Positions 47,201-58,122 of a stretch of DNA of 64,000 bases are shown here, piece by piece. Source of the stretch: Henckelia pumila (Eukaryota > Streptophyta > Magnoliopsida > Lamiales > Gesneriaceae); the NCBI RefSeq assembly GCF_033568475.1, contig NC_133121.1, positions 27,325,374 through 27,389,373 of the forward strand, read 5' to 3'. A program made the translations under genes and the position numbers. Below the pieces are notes generated by a model that saw only the letters and a list, made by a program, of their open reading frames with translations, made no database searches and was not told the origin of the DNA. Every line of letters begins with the position of its first letter. The stretch's first letter is position 1.

Positions 47201-48655
47201 GAGATGTTTGCGATATTATCTGAGCCAGCCTTGTATTCGCGGATCCGAGATGCTCAGATGTCTGATTCAAAGACCCAGCGTTTAGCTCGTCTAGCTAACG
47301 AGGGTAGCTCGTCTGGATTTCATTATCAGTCAGACGGCTTTCTGTGTTTGTCTGGTAGGCTTGTGATTCCACAGGATGAAGAGTTGCGAGAGGAGATTTT
47401 ATCTCAGGCACATCGCACTAAGTTGAGTATTCATCCTGGGAGCAACAAGATGTACAAGGACCTACGTACTCGTTTCTTGTGGAAGGGAATGAAACGCAGT
47501 GTTTATCAGTTTGTTTCGAGATGTTTGGTGTGTCAACAGGTCAAGGCAGAGCACCGACGACCTGGAGGATTGCTTCACAGTCTGCCTATTCCTGAATGGA
47601 AATGGGAGTTTATCACTATGGACTTTGTGACCAATTTGCCGGTATCCCCGAGGAACTGTGATGCTATCTGGGTGGTGGTGGACCGACTCACCAAGTCAGC
47701 GCATTTCATTGCCTATAGCCGAGAGTACTCTGTGGATCGCATGGCTCGGTTGTACATTCAGGAGATCGTTCGACTTCATGGAGTGCCTGTGAGCATTGTC
47801 AGCGATAGGGACCCCAGGTTTACTTCTAGATTCTGGGGGAGTGTTCAGCGTGCGATGGGTACTACTCTCAGTTTGAGTACAGCCTATCATCCAGAGACTG
47901 ATGGTCAGTCAGAGCGCACTATCCGTACGTTAGAGGATATGCTTAGAGCGTGCGTCTTGGATTTTGGTTCAGCCTGGCAGGATCATTTGCCGTTGATCGA
48001 GTTCGCTTACAACAACAGCTATCACACTAGTATTGGGATGGCATCTTTTGAGGCGTTGTATGGGCGACGTTGTCGTACTCCACTCTTCTGGGAAGAAGTG
48101 GGGGAGAGACAGGCTGAGGGACCGGAGTTTATCCAGCAGGCGATAGATATTGTTGATCAAATCAAGAAACGGATTAAGACTGCACAGGATCGTCAGGCCA
48201 GTTATGCTAATATCAAGCGTAGGCCTTTGCAGTTCGAGGTCGGGGAGAAAGTGTTTCTGAGAGTGTCACCTTTCCGCAAGATTCTCAGATTTGGCCTTAA
48301 GGGCAAGTTATCTCCCAGATTTATCGGTCCGTTTGAGATCTTAGAAAGCATTGGCGATTTGGCTTATCGACTAGCTTTGCCACCACATCTATCCAGTATT
48401 CACGACGTGTTCCACGTATCTCTGTTGCGATGGTATGTGGCGGATGAATCTCATATTCTGCAGCGGTCTGAGGTTCAGGTAGACAAGGATTTGACTTATG
48501 TTGAGAAACCTCTTCGTATCCTGGATTATAAGGATAAGGTTTTACGGAACAAAGTCATTCCTTTGGTTTTAATTCAGTGGCAGCGCCGAGGCACTGAGGA
48601 AGCCACTTGGGAGCTTGAGGACAGGATGCGTAAAGACCATCCTGGGTTGTTTTGA
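44239..48655 (+). pseudogene. Element G gag-pol polyprotein, nearly intact (one frameshift, one stop)
   Basis: Starts with [12 protein letters not shown]. Gag core is about codons 40-200, with zinc knuckles [13 protein letters not shown] and [14 protein letters not shown] at about 250-290. Protease has [12 protein letters not shown] near 357-368. RT has an intact FIDDILVYS box. RNase H (YTDASLQG) follows, then integrase with an HHCC finger, [10 protein letters not shown] and a DDE core. The chromodomain-like tail (EEATWELEDRM) ends at GLF and stop 48653-48655. One extra T in the T-run near 46488 shifts the frame (REGIF-C-stop instead of the GISVDPSK seen in A). One CAG has become TAG (47003-47005, in MRQRRW). 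All catalytic motifs are present. The frameshift could be an assembly error. Confidence 0.94.
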
Positions 48656-48756
48656 TTTCATTCTTTAAGTTGTATTCAGTTGCAAACTCTGTAAACGTTT
48701 GATTTGAATAAAGAATGTTTCTGATTTCTGTATTTGCATTCGGTACTTAAGATCTG

Positions 48757-48790
48757 ATTTCGAGGACGAAATATCTTAAGTGGGGGAGAA
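48757..48790 (+). promoter_or_regulatory. Element G pre-PPT palindrome and polypurine tract
   Basis: ATTTCGAGGACGAAAT (48757-48772) followed by AAGTGGGGGAGAA, abutting the 3' LTR at 48791. Confidence 0.9.
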
Positions 48791-50123
48791 TGTAGTAGCC
48801 CGTGCCCTAATTGAGTAATTAAAGGAAATAATCATAATTACTTGGTAAGAGTTCGGAAGCTCCGAAGGTGAGATCGGAAGCTCCGATCAGGATCGGAAGC
48901 TCCGAACAGGATCGGAAGCTCCGATCGGTATTACGTCAGGCATGACGTGTGGTTGGATCGGAAGCTCCGATCAGGACCGGAGGCTCCGATCACCCCTATC
49001 CGGAGTCAACAAGTGATATTTTGACACGTGGCAGATCAGGATCTTCGGAAGCTCCGATGGCAGGATCGGACGTTCCGATCGAGGTTCGGACGTTCCGATC
49101 AAGGATCGGAAGTTCCGATCGTTGTCTATAAATAGAAGGCCGAGACTTCACTTTCATTTGCCAATTCCGAGTTCTCCTTTCCTTTCTAGTCCTTTTGGAG
49201 CTGTTCTAGTCTTCTTAGGCTTGGTCCGGAGGTCGGAGAGGCGTTCGGTAGTCGTAGCGGAGTTGTGCCCAAGTTCTGGAGGCATCGACATCAAAGGGCT
49301 AACGACGGACGAAGGTATAGCTTTTGCTCCCTATAAATATTTAGGAGTATGCAATAGCTTAGTTAAGGCTTTTAGAGCACTTTAATGATAGTAGTATCAT
49401 TTGGCAGTGTAGAGCAGACTATAGGCGTGGACCTAGAGTTGGTAGAGCTTGCACTGTATTGAGGTACGAAAGTACTGTTCGAGATATCCTGACTGAGTAT
49501 ACATGTATTACGTGACTGCATGATTTATATGCCATGATATTATGCTGCATTCATTTGCATCTTGCTGTATCTCTTTCGAGATGTCTGTTAGTAGGGTTTT
49601 ACCCTATCCTGTTAGTGGATGGACTTCCATCGATTTGGGTCCGGCGTATCCACAGTTATCTCGGTATGGGAGCCACCTCCTGAAGCGACGGCACAGCGTG
49701 CTACATACCAGGCCCCGGTCTGTCTCTGTTACCTGATCCTTGACCTCGAGTCTATAGGGAGTTCACTTTGCATGCATGTATACTCATACTCTCGCACTGA
49801 GCGTTTTATGCTCACGTCTCGTACTCTGTATTTTCTGGACACCCTATTCCATGGGGCAGGTTTGCGATTGGACGAGGAGGGTGGATCCAGGAGGGGCTAG
49901 TCAGTGGTTGGCCAGCAGGAGCTTCGTCTAGGTTTTATTACTGTTGTTTGGGTTTATACAGCTATTTCGATTTGGTTGTATAATATTGGATAAATTACAG
50001 ATTCCTTTTCTTGGGATTGTATAATGTTTATGGTTTCCGCAGTTTTATTCTGATATCTGTTTAATTAAGTTAATTGCATGCATAAGTTCTGTTTAGTAGG
50101 TGATCCGGGTAAGGGTCACTACA
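48791..50123 (+). repeat. Element G 3' LTR
   Basis: 1333 bp, same length as the 5' LTR. I count about seven substitutions by eye and no indels. It holds the same palindrome array (48852-49120), TATAAATA (49127-49134) and donor-like block. It is followed by target duplication CAGCA. Confidence 0.96.
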
Positions 50124-50128
50124 CAGCA

Positions 50129-52540
50129 TCCTTCTGTGTAAGCTGTGTCAAAGGCCTGGCTAACTATGCAAAATTTTCGATGAACCGACGGTAATAACCA
50201 GCTAGACCCAAGAAACTCCAGATCTCAGCACCCGTTGTCAGACGAGACCAGTTTAGCACTGCCTCAATCTTACTTGGATCCACATATATTCCTTCACTTG
50301 AAATCAAATGACCAAGAAGCACTACCCAATCAAGCCAAAACTCACACTTGCTCAGCTTCGCATAAAGCTCCTTTTCCCGTAGCGTCTGTAAAACAATTCT
50401 TAGATGTTGTGCATGCTCATTCTTGTCGTGAGAATAGACAAGAATATCTTCAATGAAGACGATGACAAATCTATCCAGATATTCTCGAAATACTTGATTC
50501 ATCAGATTCATAAAGTCTGCCGGTGCATTCGTAAATCCAAATGGCATCACCAGAAATTCATAATGCCCGTATCTAGTTCTGAAAGCAGTCATAGCAATAT
50601 CTGAGTCTCGTACCCTCATCTGGTGGTATCCTGATCTCATATCTATTTTGGAATAAATAGAAGTACCATGTAATTGATCGAACAGATCATCAATTCGTGG
50701 CAAAGGATACTTATTCTTGATGGTGACACGATTCAACTGCCTGTAATCAATACATAATCGCATCGATCCATCCTTCTTCTTGACGAACAAAACAGGTGCT
50801 CCCCACGGAGAAACATTCGGGCGTATATATCCCTTATCAAGCAAATCCTGCAACTGCTGTTTCAATTCCCTCATCTCTGACGGAGCCAGACGATAAGGTT
50901 CTTGGGATATAGGTGTTGTTCCTGGTATCAGATAAATACCAAACTCAAACTCTCGAACTGGAGGAAAACCAGGAATCTCGTCAGGGAATACATCAGGAAA
51001 CTCGCTGACCACAGGTAACTGATCAATATCCGAACAACTCGTGGACATATCAACTGCATATATGAGGTAGCCCTCCCCATCTGACTCTAAGACATGACAT
51101 GCCTTTAGAGCCGATACAAGTGGCATCGGAGGTCGTGCTCCCTCACCATAGAAGTACCAGCTATCACCCTCATCCGGATGAAACTGTACCAGATGCTGAT
51201 AACAATCCACAGTAGCGTGATACAAAGTTAGCAAATCCATTCCCAAAATACAATCAAAATCTGCCATCGCTAGAATCATCAGATTAGCAGACAATACATG
51301 ACCCTAAAACTGTAGAAGGCAACCCATCACTATATGCTTATTACTACCTCCTGCTCCAACGGAGTAGATACAACTAAATCCAGGTCTAATGATACATAAG
51401 GTAGTCTATGTCTCTTAACAAAATGGCTAGAAATAAAGGAATACGATGCTCCAGTATCAATTAAAACAAGTGCAGGAATACCACATAACGAAAAGGTACC
51501 TGCCAACATACGATCTCTTCCCTCTGTAGCCTGCTCCTGAGAAAGAGAAAATACTTGCCCCTGAGTACGTGGGCGAATATTGGAAGAACTAGGTGGTGCT
51601 GGTGGCTGACGTGGATAAGTAGATGTCTGAGATCCAGCCTGTGTTTCCGATCCACTAGTAGCTCCCATACGAGTAGGACAATCCCTCCACAGATGCCCTT
51701 GTTCACCACAAATAAAACAAGCTCCAGATTCCTTCCGACAGACTGCAGTAGGATGCTTCCCACCACAATGATTACAACAGTCATTCTTCTTCTTCTTCCC
51801 AAACCGGAAAATGCCTTGAGATCTAGAAGAAGTAGTAGAAGAAGAAGACGTAGTACCTGATTGCACAACAGATTGAGCCCTAGGCCCAAGAGATCCACTA
51901 GGATGTCCTGAAATCATCAGCTGTGCCCGTCTGTTATTGTTCTCCACTTTACGGAACCGATTAACCAGAGTCTCATATGATGTCGGATCATCACAAACAA
52001 CCACCTATGAATAAATATCCTGATTGAGGCCTTGCAGAAAGATATCATACTTGGACGCATCACTCTCATTGATATGCGGACTATAAGGTAGCAGATCAAT
52101 GAATCGCTGCTGATACTCATCAATAGTCATGGATTCCTGGCTCAGCATAAGCAACTCCATAGATCGTGCCTGACAGACAGCTGAAGGAAAATAAAGTCTT
52201 TGGAACTGCTGACGAAAATCCTCCCAAGTCACCCGTCCTCTCTCAGTACGTGCCTGAGCAGCCTTTGAGTCCCACCATAAGCGTGCTTGTCCATCAAGAA
52301 CAAAATCAAGAACTTCCAGCTTCTGCTCCTCGGTACACTCGAAAGAACGAAAAGCACTTTCGTTCCTAGCCATCCAGTTCTTTCCTTCTCAGGATTCTCA
52401 CCTCCCATCAAGGGTTTTGGTCCTAATTGCAAAAATTTATTGATAGAATAACGACGTCTACCCTTGTGGTGATGATGATGATGATGATGGCCTCCTTCTT
52501 GACCAACACTGCCATGGCTCTCGTCACCTCTTTCAGTCAT
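50129..52540 (-). pseudogene. Element C gag, protease and RT
   Basis: On the minus strand gag starts at 52540 (MTERGDESHGS, with an eight-His run). The ATG directly follows ATCTTTTTCAG, a splice-acceptor-like sequence. There is a frameshift near 52375 and a TAG near 52005 (before VVVCDDPTSYE). Zinc knuckles include CFICGEQGHLWRDC near 51715-51675. Protease has DTGASYSFIS near 51460. A frameshift near 51330 precedes the frame 51294-50164, which contains most of RT. Its FIDD box is changed to FIED, so the enzyme would probably be inactive even without frame breaks. The pol frame is cut by insertion of G at CAGCA. Confidence 0.9.
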
Positions 52541-52633
52541 ATCTGAAAAAGATTTGCACATTTAAATCTCAAATGCGCAATAATTACTCAAGACTAGACT
52601 AAATCCCAAGTATTAATCCCAAAATCTATGCAT

Positions 52634-52645
52634 GCTCTGATACCA
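52634..52645 (-). promoter_or_regulatory. Element C primer binding site
   Basis: On the minus strand TGGTATCAGAGC lies just after the 5' LTR (which begins at 52650 on the plus strand). Confidence 0.93.
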
Positions 52646-52649
52646 CAAA

Positions 52650-54076
52650 TGTAGTGACCCTGCAATGAATCACCTACTAACTGAAAACTATAGCATGCAT
52701 TAATCTTAATTAAAAGATAAACACTTAACAGAGTAAAACGTGCGGAAACATAACCCATAATTTACATATCAGCTTAGTACAAAAGTTCAAGGCTTAATTC
52801 AGTAGTGATACAACCATATCGAAATAACTTAAAAGTAAACTGTCTAAAACATTTATACAGCTATAACAAGTCCTACTGTATAAAAGATCCACACATGGCT
52901 CCTGCTCCCTAGTCCTGCCTCGAACTCCCAGCTCCGTCCATCCTACGACCTGTCCCATGGAATGGGGTGTCCAAGATAATAACTAGGACGTGAACGATTA
53001 ACGCCCAGTACATAAACATGAGTAAACATATGTATATGATGCAGACAATCGTGATGACGAGTCATAAGACATCTGAAAGTCATGCTAATAACCGGCGCCA
53101 ATGAGTGCTGTGACCGCTCGAATCAAACCTCTGGGTACAACCACACTCACCTAGAACCCCCCACTATAATGGTGCATCCGGTTTTAGAATATCTCCTAGA
53201 ACCCCCCGTTATAGCGATACATCCGGCTCTAAACTAAATACAGGTATAACAAAGGAATAGGCTCAACGTGTATGCACACATGACATATGAATATGGAAAG
53301 CAGTAAACCATACATCATGCCACATAATAATGCCGCATAAAAGCAACATATAAACATGTATACTCGCTGGCAATCTCAATCAATGTGTACGTACCTCTAA
53401 GCTAGTTCGAGTCTAGTAGGTCCTAGGTTCCAAGCCTATAATTAAAAGTTTACCATATCACTACACAAGTTCTATAAGCCTTAACTAAGCTAACAGATAC
53501 TTCCAAAACTTACTAATATTCTCGGACCATACCTTCGTCCGTAGTAAGCCCTTTGAAGTTGCTCGTTCTGGAGGACAATAACAACACCTTTGTTATTTCA
53601 AAACCTATATATTTACCGATAAGGCCCTCAAGTATATACCTCACAATATTTATAACTAAAGAAGGAAAATTGGAAATCTTATATGAAAATCTGAATCGAA
53701 AATCCTCTATTTATAGGCAAAATATCGGACTAGATCGTTGCGTCTGTTCTGGCTTCGTTGCATCCATTCTGTGCATGTTTGACACTTGTCAACACTCGTG
53801 GCTTAGTCACCAAGCCACTTCATGCCTGGTTGTCTCTAAAAGATCGTTGCATCCGTTCTAGTTCGGACGCCTGATCCGAACTCGTTTGGCTGTTTTTGGA
53901 CTGTCTGAGACTACCAGAACCCTTCCTACCATTTTTGGACGTTCCGAATCTGATTTTCTACTTATTTTCACCAAATAATGAATCCTTAAATATGATTTGA
54001 CACTTTTAAAATTATATTTCACTTTCTAACATGTTTAAAATCACTTAATCTTGTAAAATGGAACCGGTCTACTATA
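52650..54076 (-). repeat. Element C 5' LTR (right copy)
   Basis: 1427 bp, colinear with 39260-40700. It has a minus-strand TATA box (53708-53715) and block GGACGAAG/GTATGG (donor GT at 53532-53531). No ATG lies between the TATA box and that donor. The outer end reads ACTATA instead of ACTACA. Confidence 0.92.
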
Positions 54077-54081
54077 GGATT

Positions 54082-54722
54082 ATTGTTTGGTTTTGGTTCT
54101 CAGGCTACGGTTCAGCAAAACCCACAAGGACAGTCAGTGGGAGGATCTAATATTCGACCTCGTGTCCAAGGACAGGTGTTTGCGTTGAATCATCACCAGG
54201 AAGTGGAGAGGAATGAGAAGATCATAGCATGTAAATTTATTTTATGTGGTATATCTGCTTATATTCTTATTGATAACGGTGTATCTCAATTATTCTTATC
54301 CTCACAATTTGTTAAGCATTATATGTTACTTTATGTCTCCCTAGACGTTGTACTTTTCATTTCTACCCCAACGGGTCATTAGCCATTGAACGCCTAGTAT
54401 TGGGATGTTATTTAGAATTTGAGGGTTACAAGTTGACTACAAATTTGATGATCTTAACAATGAAAGAATTCGATTGTATTCTAGGTATTGATATGAAATG
54501 TTGACTACATATCGAGCTATGGTGGACTGTTACCAGAAGATTGTTCATATTCGTCAATTTGAGGGCATTAGATGATTTTTCTATGGTGAGGGAGCGCGAA
54601 CTCCGATACCTTTAGTGCCGACTCTGAGAGTCTGTCGTGCTTTAGAGTCGGGCGGGTAAGGCTATCTCATCTATGCTATTGACATGTCCATGGGTAGTGT
54701 TGGTATTGATGATCTTCTAGTG
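54082..54722 (+). pseudogene. Element D protease fragment (second half of the split relic)
   Basis: Resumes after the target duplication of C with the post-zinc-knuckle linker ([14 protein letters not shown]) and protease (LIDNGVSQLF, a ruined DTGAS). It continues in broken frames to the GVGIDDL region just before RT, then stops at the start of the Copia-like LTR H. There are stops and frameshifts near 54380 and 54500-54650. The order (gag left of C, protease right of C, same strand) shows D was one element before C inserted. Confidence 0.87.
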
Positions 54723-55315
54723 TGTTGGGAAATCAATTATTAAGTTTTGGTATTGTAAAAAATACTCTAAGGAAAAAATAAAAGACAAAGTAAGTAATTC
54801 AACTGGACAAAGATAGACAACTAAACTGAGTTACTCAACTGGACCAGTCAACTATTCTTCAAACCGCAACTGAAATTATTTAACTGGACTAGAAACCCAA
54901 GACTAGATAAAACCAAGTATTTAACGATTGAAGACTACAACTGAACATAGCACATTTACTGAACCATAACTAGAAGATATTCTCGACTAGTCAAGGCTGT
55001 TCAACTGGACTGATTGCAACTGGAGGATATTCAAGAACATCGGTCTAAGTTCCTACACATTCCCAACAATGTCAGAATTCTTCAAAATTGGATTTTAGCT
55101 TTTTTTGGAAAAGGACGATAGTACACTGTAGACGCCGCAATAGTGGTAGTGCACAAAGTTGTAATATTCATCAAAATTTTTCTGCAAGAACTATCATACA
55201 AGGCAACGAATATTTTTGCGAGGAACATATAGTTTTGAACGGATTTTTGACCGTTGAAGATCTTTGCCTAAAAATAGATGTAAGATCATTTGAATAACTC
55301 TCTCTAACTCTTGAA
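54723..55315 (+). mobile_element. Insertion H: Copia-like LTR fragment
   Basis: Starts TGTTGGGAAATC directly after D and contains TTCCCAACA at 55060-55068, the inverse of its start. Five CAACTGGA motifs lie in the first 300 bp. After 55068 a further stretch includes AACGGATTTTTGACCGTTG and CCTAAAAATAGATG, a TATA-like promoter phrase typical of Copia LTRs. No coding sequence. It is truncated on the right by element E. No target duplication was found, so boundaries are tentative. Confidence 0.5.
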
Positions 55316-56778
55316 AATAGTAACCCGATCCCGTTTTAAGTAATTTAATAGCTAAGCATGTTTATATGGTTAAAACTTGATTAAGGAATCCCAATTTGGG
55401 TTTATTGAGTAGAAAATCGGATTCAGGACGTCAGAAAATAGTCCGAAGGGTTCCAAGGGTTCGAGTAGTTTGGAAGATTCGAAATTGAAACAAGTCAGGA
55501 TCGGTGGTTCCGAAGTGTTTGGAAGGGGCGTTAATTTCAAAACCAGAGGTGAGTTCAGAAACTCCGAACCCACGATCGGAAGTTCCGAAGTCCTTCAGTC
55601 AAACAGGGTATGGGTTTTGATTGGATGATTAGATGGATGATAGATCGAAAGCTCCGAACATCGGAAGATCCAAACTTCGTCGACAACAGTGAATTATCCA
55701 ATCAGGGACACGTTTTCGGTGGACAGTGATCAAAAGCCCCGATCAGGAGATCTGAAGCTCCAAAGAGCGTTCAGAAGGTCTGATCGTGGTCTATAAATAA
55801 GGGCCAAGTTTCTCATAGTAATTGCATGTTTTGGGTGTGTGAGTTTCGATCCAGTGTTTGTTTCTCGGTGTTTTAGTCATCTTATCAAGGGCCGGGCGAC
55901 AGCGAGGTGCTGCGAGGCTTGTAGCGGAGATGTGCTTAGGTCAGAGCCTTCGACATCAGCGGGCTAACGACAGACACAAGCTTGGGTTGTATAAAGTTGT
56001 TCACCTAGACCAGTAGTTGAGGTACGTAAGTACTGACTGAGATAGCCTACAAGTATACATGTTTATGTGTTGCATTGTTATATGTCATGAGATGCATGAT
56101 AATATTGTTCATGATTTATATGCAGCTTTGGCATATCACGTTGAGGTTGTGTATCCTTTCGAGATAGCCTGTTGTTTCTGGGGCCGCTTAGCCCTAGGGT
56201 TTTCTTTATACGATTGGGTACCATGTGACACCCATTGAACTGACGGTATAGCGTGTGCAGTTTTACCCAGCACGATGATGGTCCAAGGTCAGAGTTTCAG
56301 TATGTGTGGCACCCACTGAATCTTAGGAGAAGCGTGCGCATACTAGTGGCGTCTAGTGTCCTGAGCATGATATTCCAGATCTTGATCCCAGCGTACCAGA
56401 GCATTTTCATATTTCATGTTGCATGTGTCTTATAGACTTGTGTACTCGTACTTTGTGTTCTGAGCATTAGCGCTCACATTCCTGTTTTTTATCTCAGAAA
56501 ACCCATTCGACGGGACAGGTTTGCAGAGGACCATGAGTGAGATTAGTATTTGAACAGTGACTAGGGCTTGGTATCAGGGGTCACTCGAGGTTTCTAGTTT
56601 TAATACTTCTTTCGGTATCCCATTCGATTGAGTTATAATATTATTGTTAGGTTCCAGTGATTGTTCCGATTGTATTCTGTCGGGTTAGTTTTGATTTAAG
56701 TTTTTCATAGTTATCTCTGATATTGTTGTTTCATGAATAATTCTCTGTTAGTAAGTGATTCCGGAGCGGATCACTACA
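55316..56778 (+). repeat. Element E 5' LTR
   Basis: About 1.46 kb. The TG start has decayed (AATAGTAACCCG), and it ends GGATCACTACA. Diverged palindromes (TTCGGAAG / GATCGGAAGTTCCGAAG) lie at about 55440-55785, with TATAAATA at 55792-55799. The donor-like block has changed to GACAGACACAAGCTTGG, losing the GT present in the other elements. Confidence 0.85.
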
Positions 56779-56782
56779 TTTA

Positions 56783-56794
56783 TGATATCAGAGC
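56783..56794 (+). promoter_or_regulatory. Element E primer binding site (one mismatch)
   Basis: TGATATCAGAGC, one base (G to A) away from the initiator-Met PBS of the other elements. Confidence 0.85.
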
Positions 56795-56859
56795 ATGCAT
56801 TAGATTTTGGGATATAGAACTTTTTGTTGGGGTTGATTTTCTGTTGTGTCTTTGTAGAA

Positions 56860-57820
56860 ATGGCTAGATACGACGATTAAAGCAGTCATGAAAGTGATAG
56901 ACGTTGGGGGTGATGAGGATGTCCAGAGATATCCTCGAGATAGTCATCATTATCAGGAGGACGATCGTCGTAGAATTGATTTGCATAATTTTATCCGGTT
57001 GGGGCCTAAGCCATTGGTAGGAAGTGAGAACCCGGAAGCTGCAGAGGACTGGTTAGAATGCATGGAGCATTGTTTTAGGACTTTCCATTGCTTGGAGGAG
57101 CAGAAGACTGAGGCCACTAAGTTTCTTCTAGAGGGCACGGCTCGCAAGTGGTGGAAATCTGCGTTCGCATCTGTGTTGGCTGAGTGTAGGCATGTCACTT
57201 GGGAAAATTTCCGCAAGGCATTCAAAGACTTGCTGCCTTTTTTTCCTCACGTGAGTGAGAGTTCAACTGCGAAGCATGATCAGTTTATGCTGGGGTTGAA
57301 TCAAGATATCTATGAACGTGTGGCTATTTTCGATAATCCAACTACTTACGAAAGCTTGGTGAATTGGCGTAGAAAAGCTGAGAACAGTGCCTTGAGACGG
57401 AAGTCTCTACAGGCAGGTAGAATTTCGAGTGTGTTGGCACTGAGGTGACAGTCGTTTAAGAAACTCGGATCTTCTTCATCCGTAGGATCTGTTGAGACTC
57501 GTCAAACTGGTAAGATGAAGTTGCAGTGTGACCTTTGTGGGAGAGAGAACCCCATTGAGAAGTTTTGGGGAGCAATATGAGCTTTCTTTATCTGCGGAAA
57601 TGTATATCACTTCAAGAGAGATTGTCCTAAGCGTGGTGGACAGGGTGGTCAGGGATCCATTATGGGATCTTAGGCTAGTAAACCATCAGAGGATTCAGTA
57701 CAGCAGAGGGCTCATAGTAGGCATACTAGAGTTAGTCAGCAGTATGTAGTGCCGAGCCAGGTGTATGCACTCATGAGAGAGGAGCCTAAGTTGAATGAAG
57801 ATTTTCCTGATGAGTTTTGA
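56860..57820 (+). pseudogene. Element E gag-only coding region, damaged
   Basis: ATG at 56860 follows TCTTTGTAG (acceptor-like), but TAA comes at codon 7 and there is a frameshift near 56910. The main frame 56888-57448 holds the gag core, with about 35 residues missing between the WENFRKAF and LLPFFPHV segments relative to G. Zinc knuckles follow in broken frames: CDLCGRENPIEKF (second half ruined) and CGNVYHFKRDC. A Gly/Gln linker leads to a protease-proximal QVYALMREE and then a stop at 57818. There is no DTGAS or RT motif. Confidence 0.85.
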
Positions 57821-58110
57821 CAGTCGAGTTGTTTGGGTACTATTTGTAATTGGTTTGTTTCTATTTTCTTGTTTTTGAATTGCAATAATAATTGTATCGT
57901 ATTTTGGATTTTCATGATTTAATTCCAGTTGATTCGTGTTCGGTTTTTGCTAAGTATTGTGCGAAGAGGATTTTGCGTTTTATCACCTGATTTCCAAGCG
58001 ATTAGATCTCATGGGTTTAGATCAGTGATGATCAGATAATTTTTGGGAAATATTTAGTGGTTACATTCTCAAGGTTGACCAAGACCCAATTTAGAGGAAA
58101 CAATCTCTTA

Positions 58111-58122
58111 AAGTGGGGAGAA
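58111..58122 (+). promoter_or_regulatory. Element E polypurine tract
   Basis: AAGTGGGGAGAA abuts the 3' LTR. The usual palindrome upstream is reduced to AATTTAGAGGAAACAAT (58089-58105). Confidence 0.8.

Larger units (their letters stand above)
42841..50123 (+). mobile_element. Element G: young, nearly intact Ty3/gypsy Del/Tekay-like retrotransposon
   Basis: A 7283-bp element with two 1333-bp LTRs that differ at about seven sites by eye, and TSD CAGCA (42836-42840 and 50124-50128). It carries a PBS for initiator Met tRNA, a single gag-pol frame broken once by a +1 T and once by a TAG, the pre-PPT palindrome and the PPT. It sits inside element C in the opposite orientation. It is the youngest full-length element in the window and the reference for reading the others. 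Confidence 0.96.
39260..54076 (-). mobile_element. Element C: Ty3/gypsy Del/Tekay-like retrotransposon, split by element G
   Basis: A minus-strand element bounded by LTRs 52650-54076 (5') and 39260-40700 (3'), with TSD GGATT (39255-39259 and 54077-54081). The outer 5' LTR base pair has decayed (TATA instead of TACA, giving ...ACTATA on the plus strand). The internal region holds PBS, gag, protease, RT, RNase H, integrase, palindrome and PPT. G inserted between RT and RNase H. LTR-LTR divergence is several percent in compared stretches, so C is much older than G. Confidence 0.92.
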
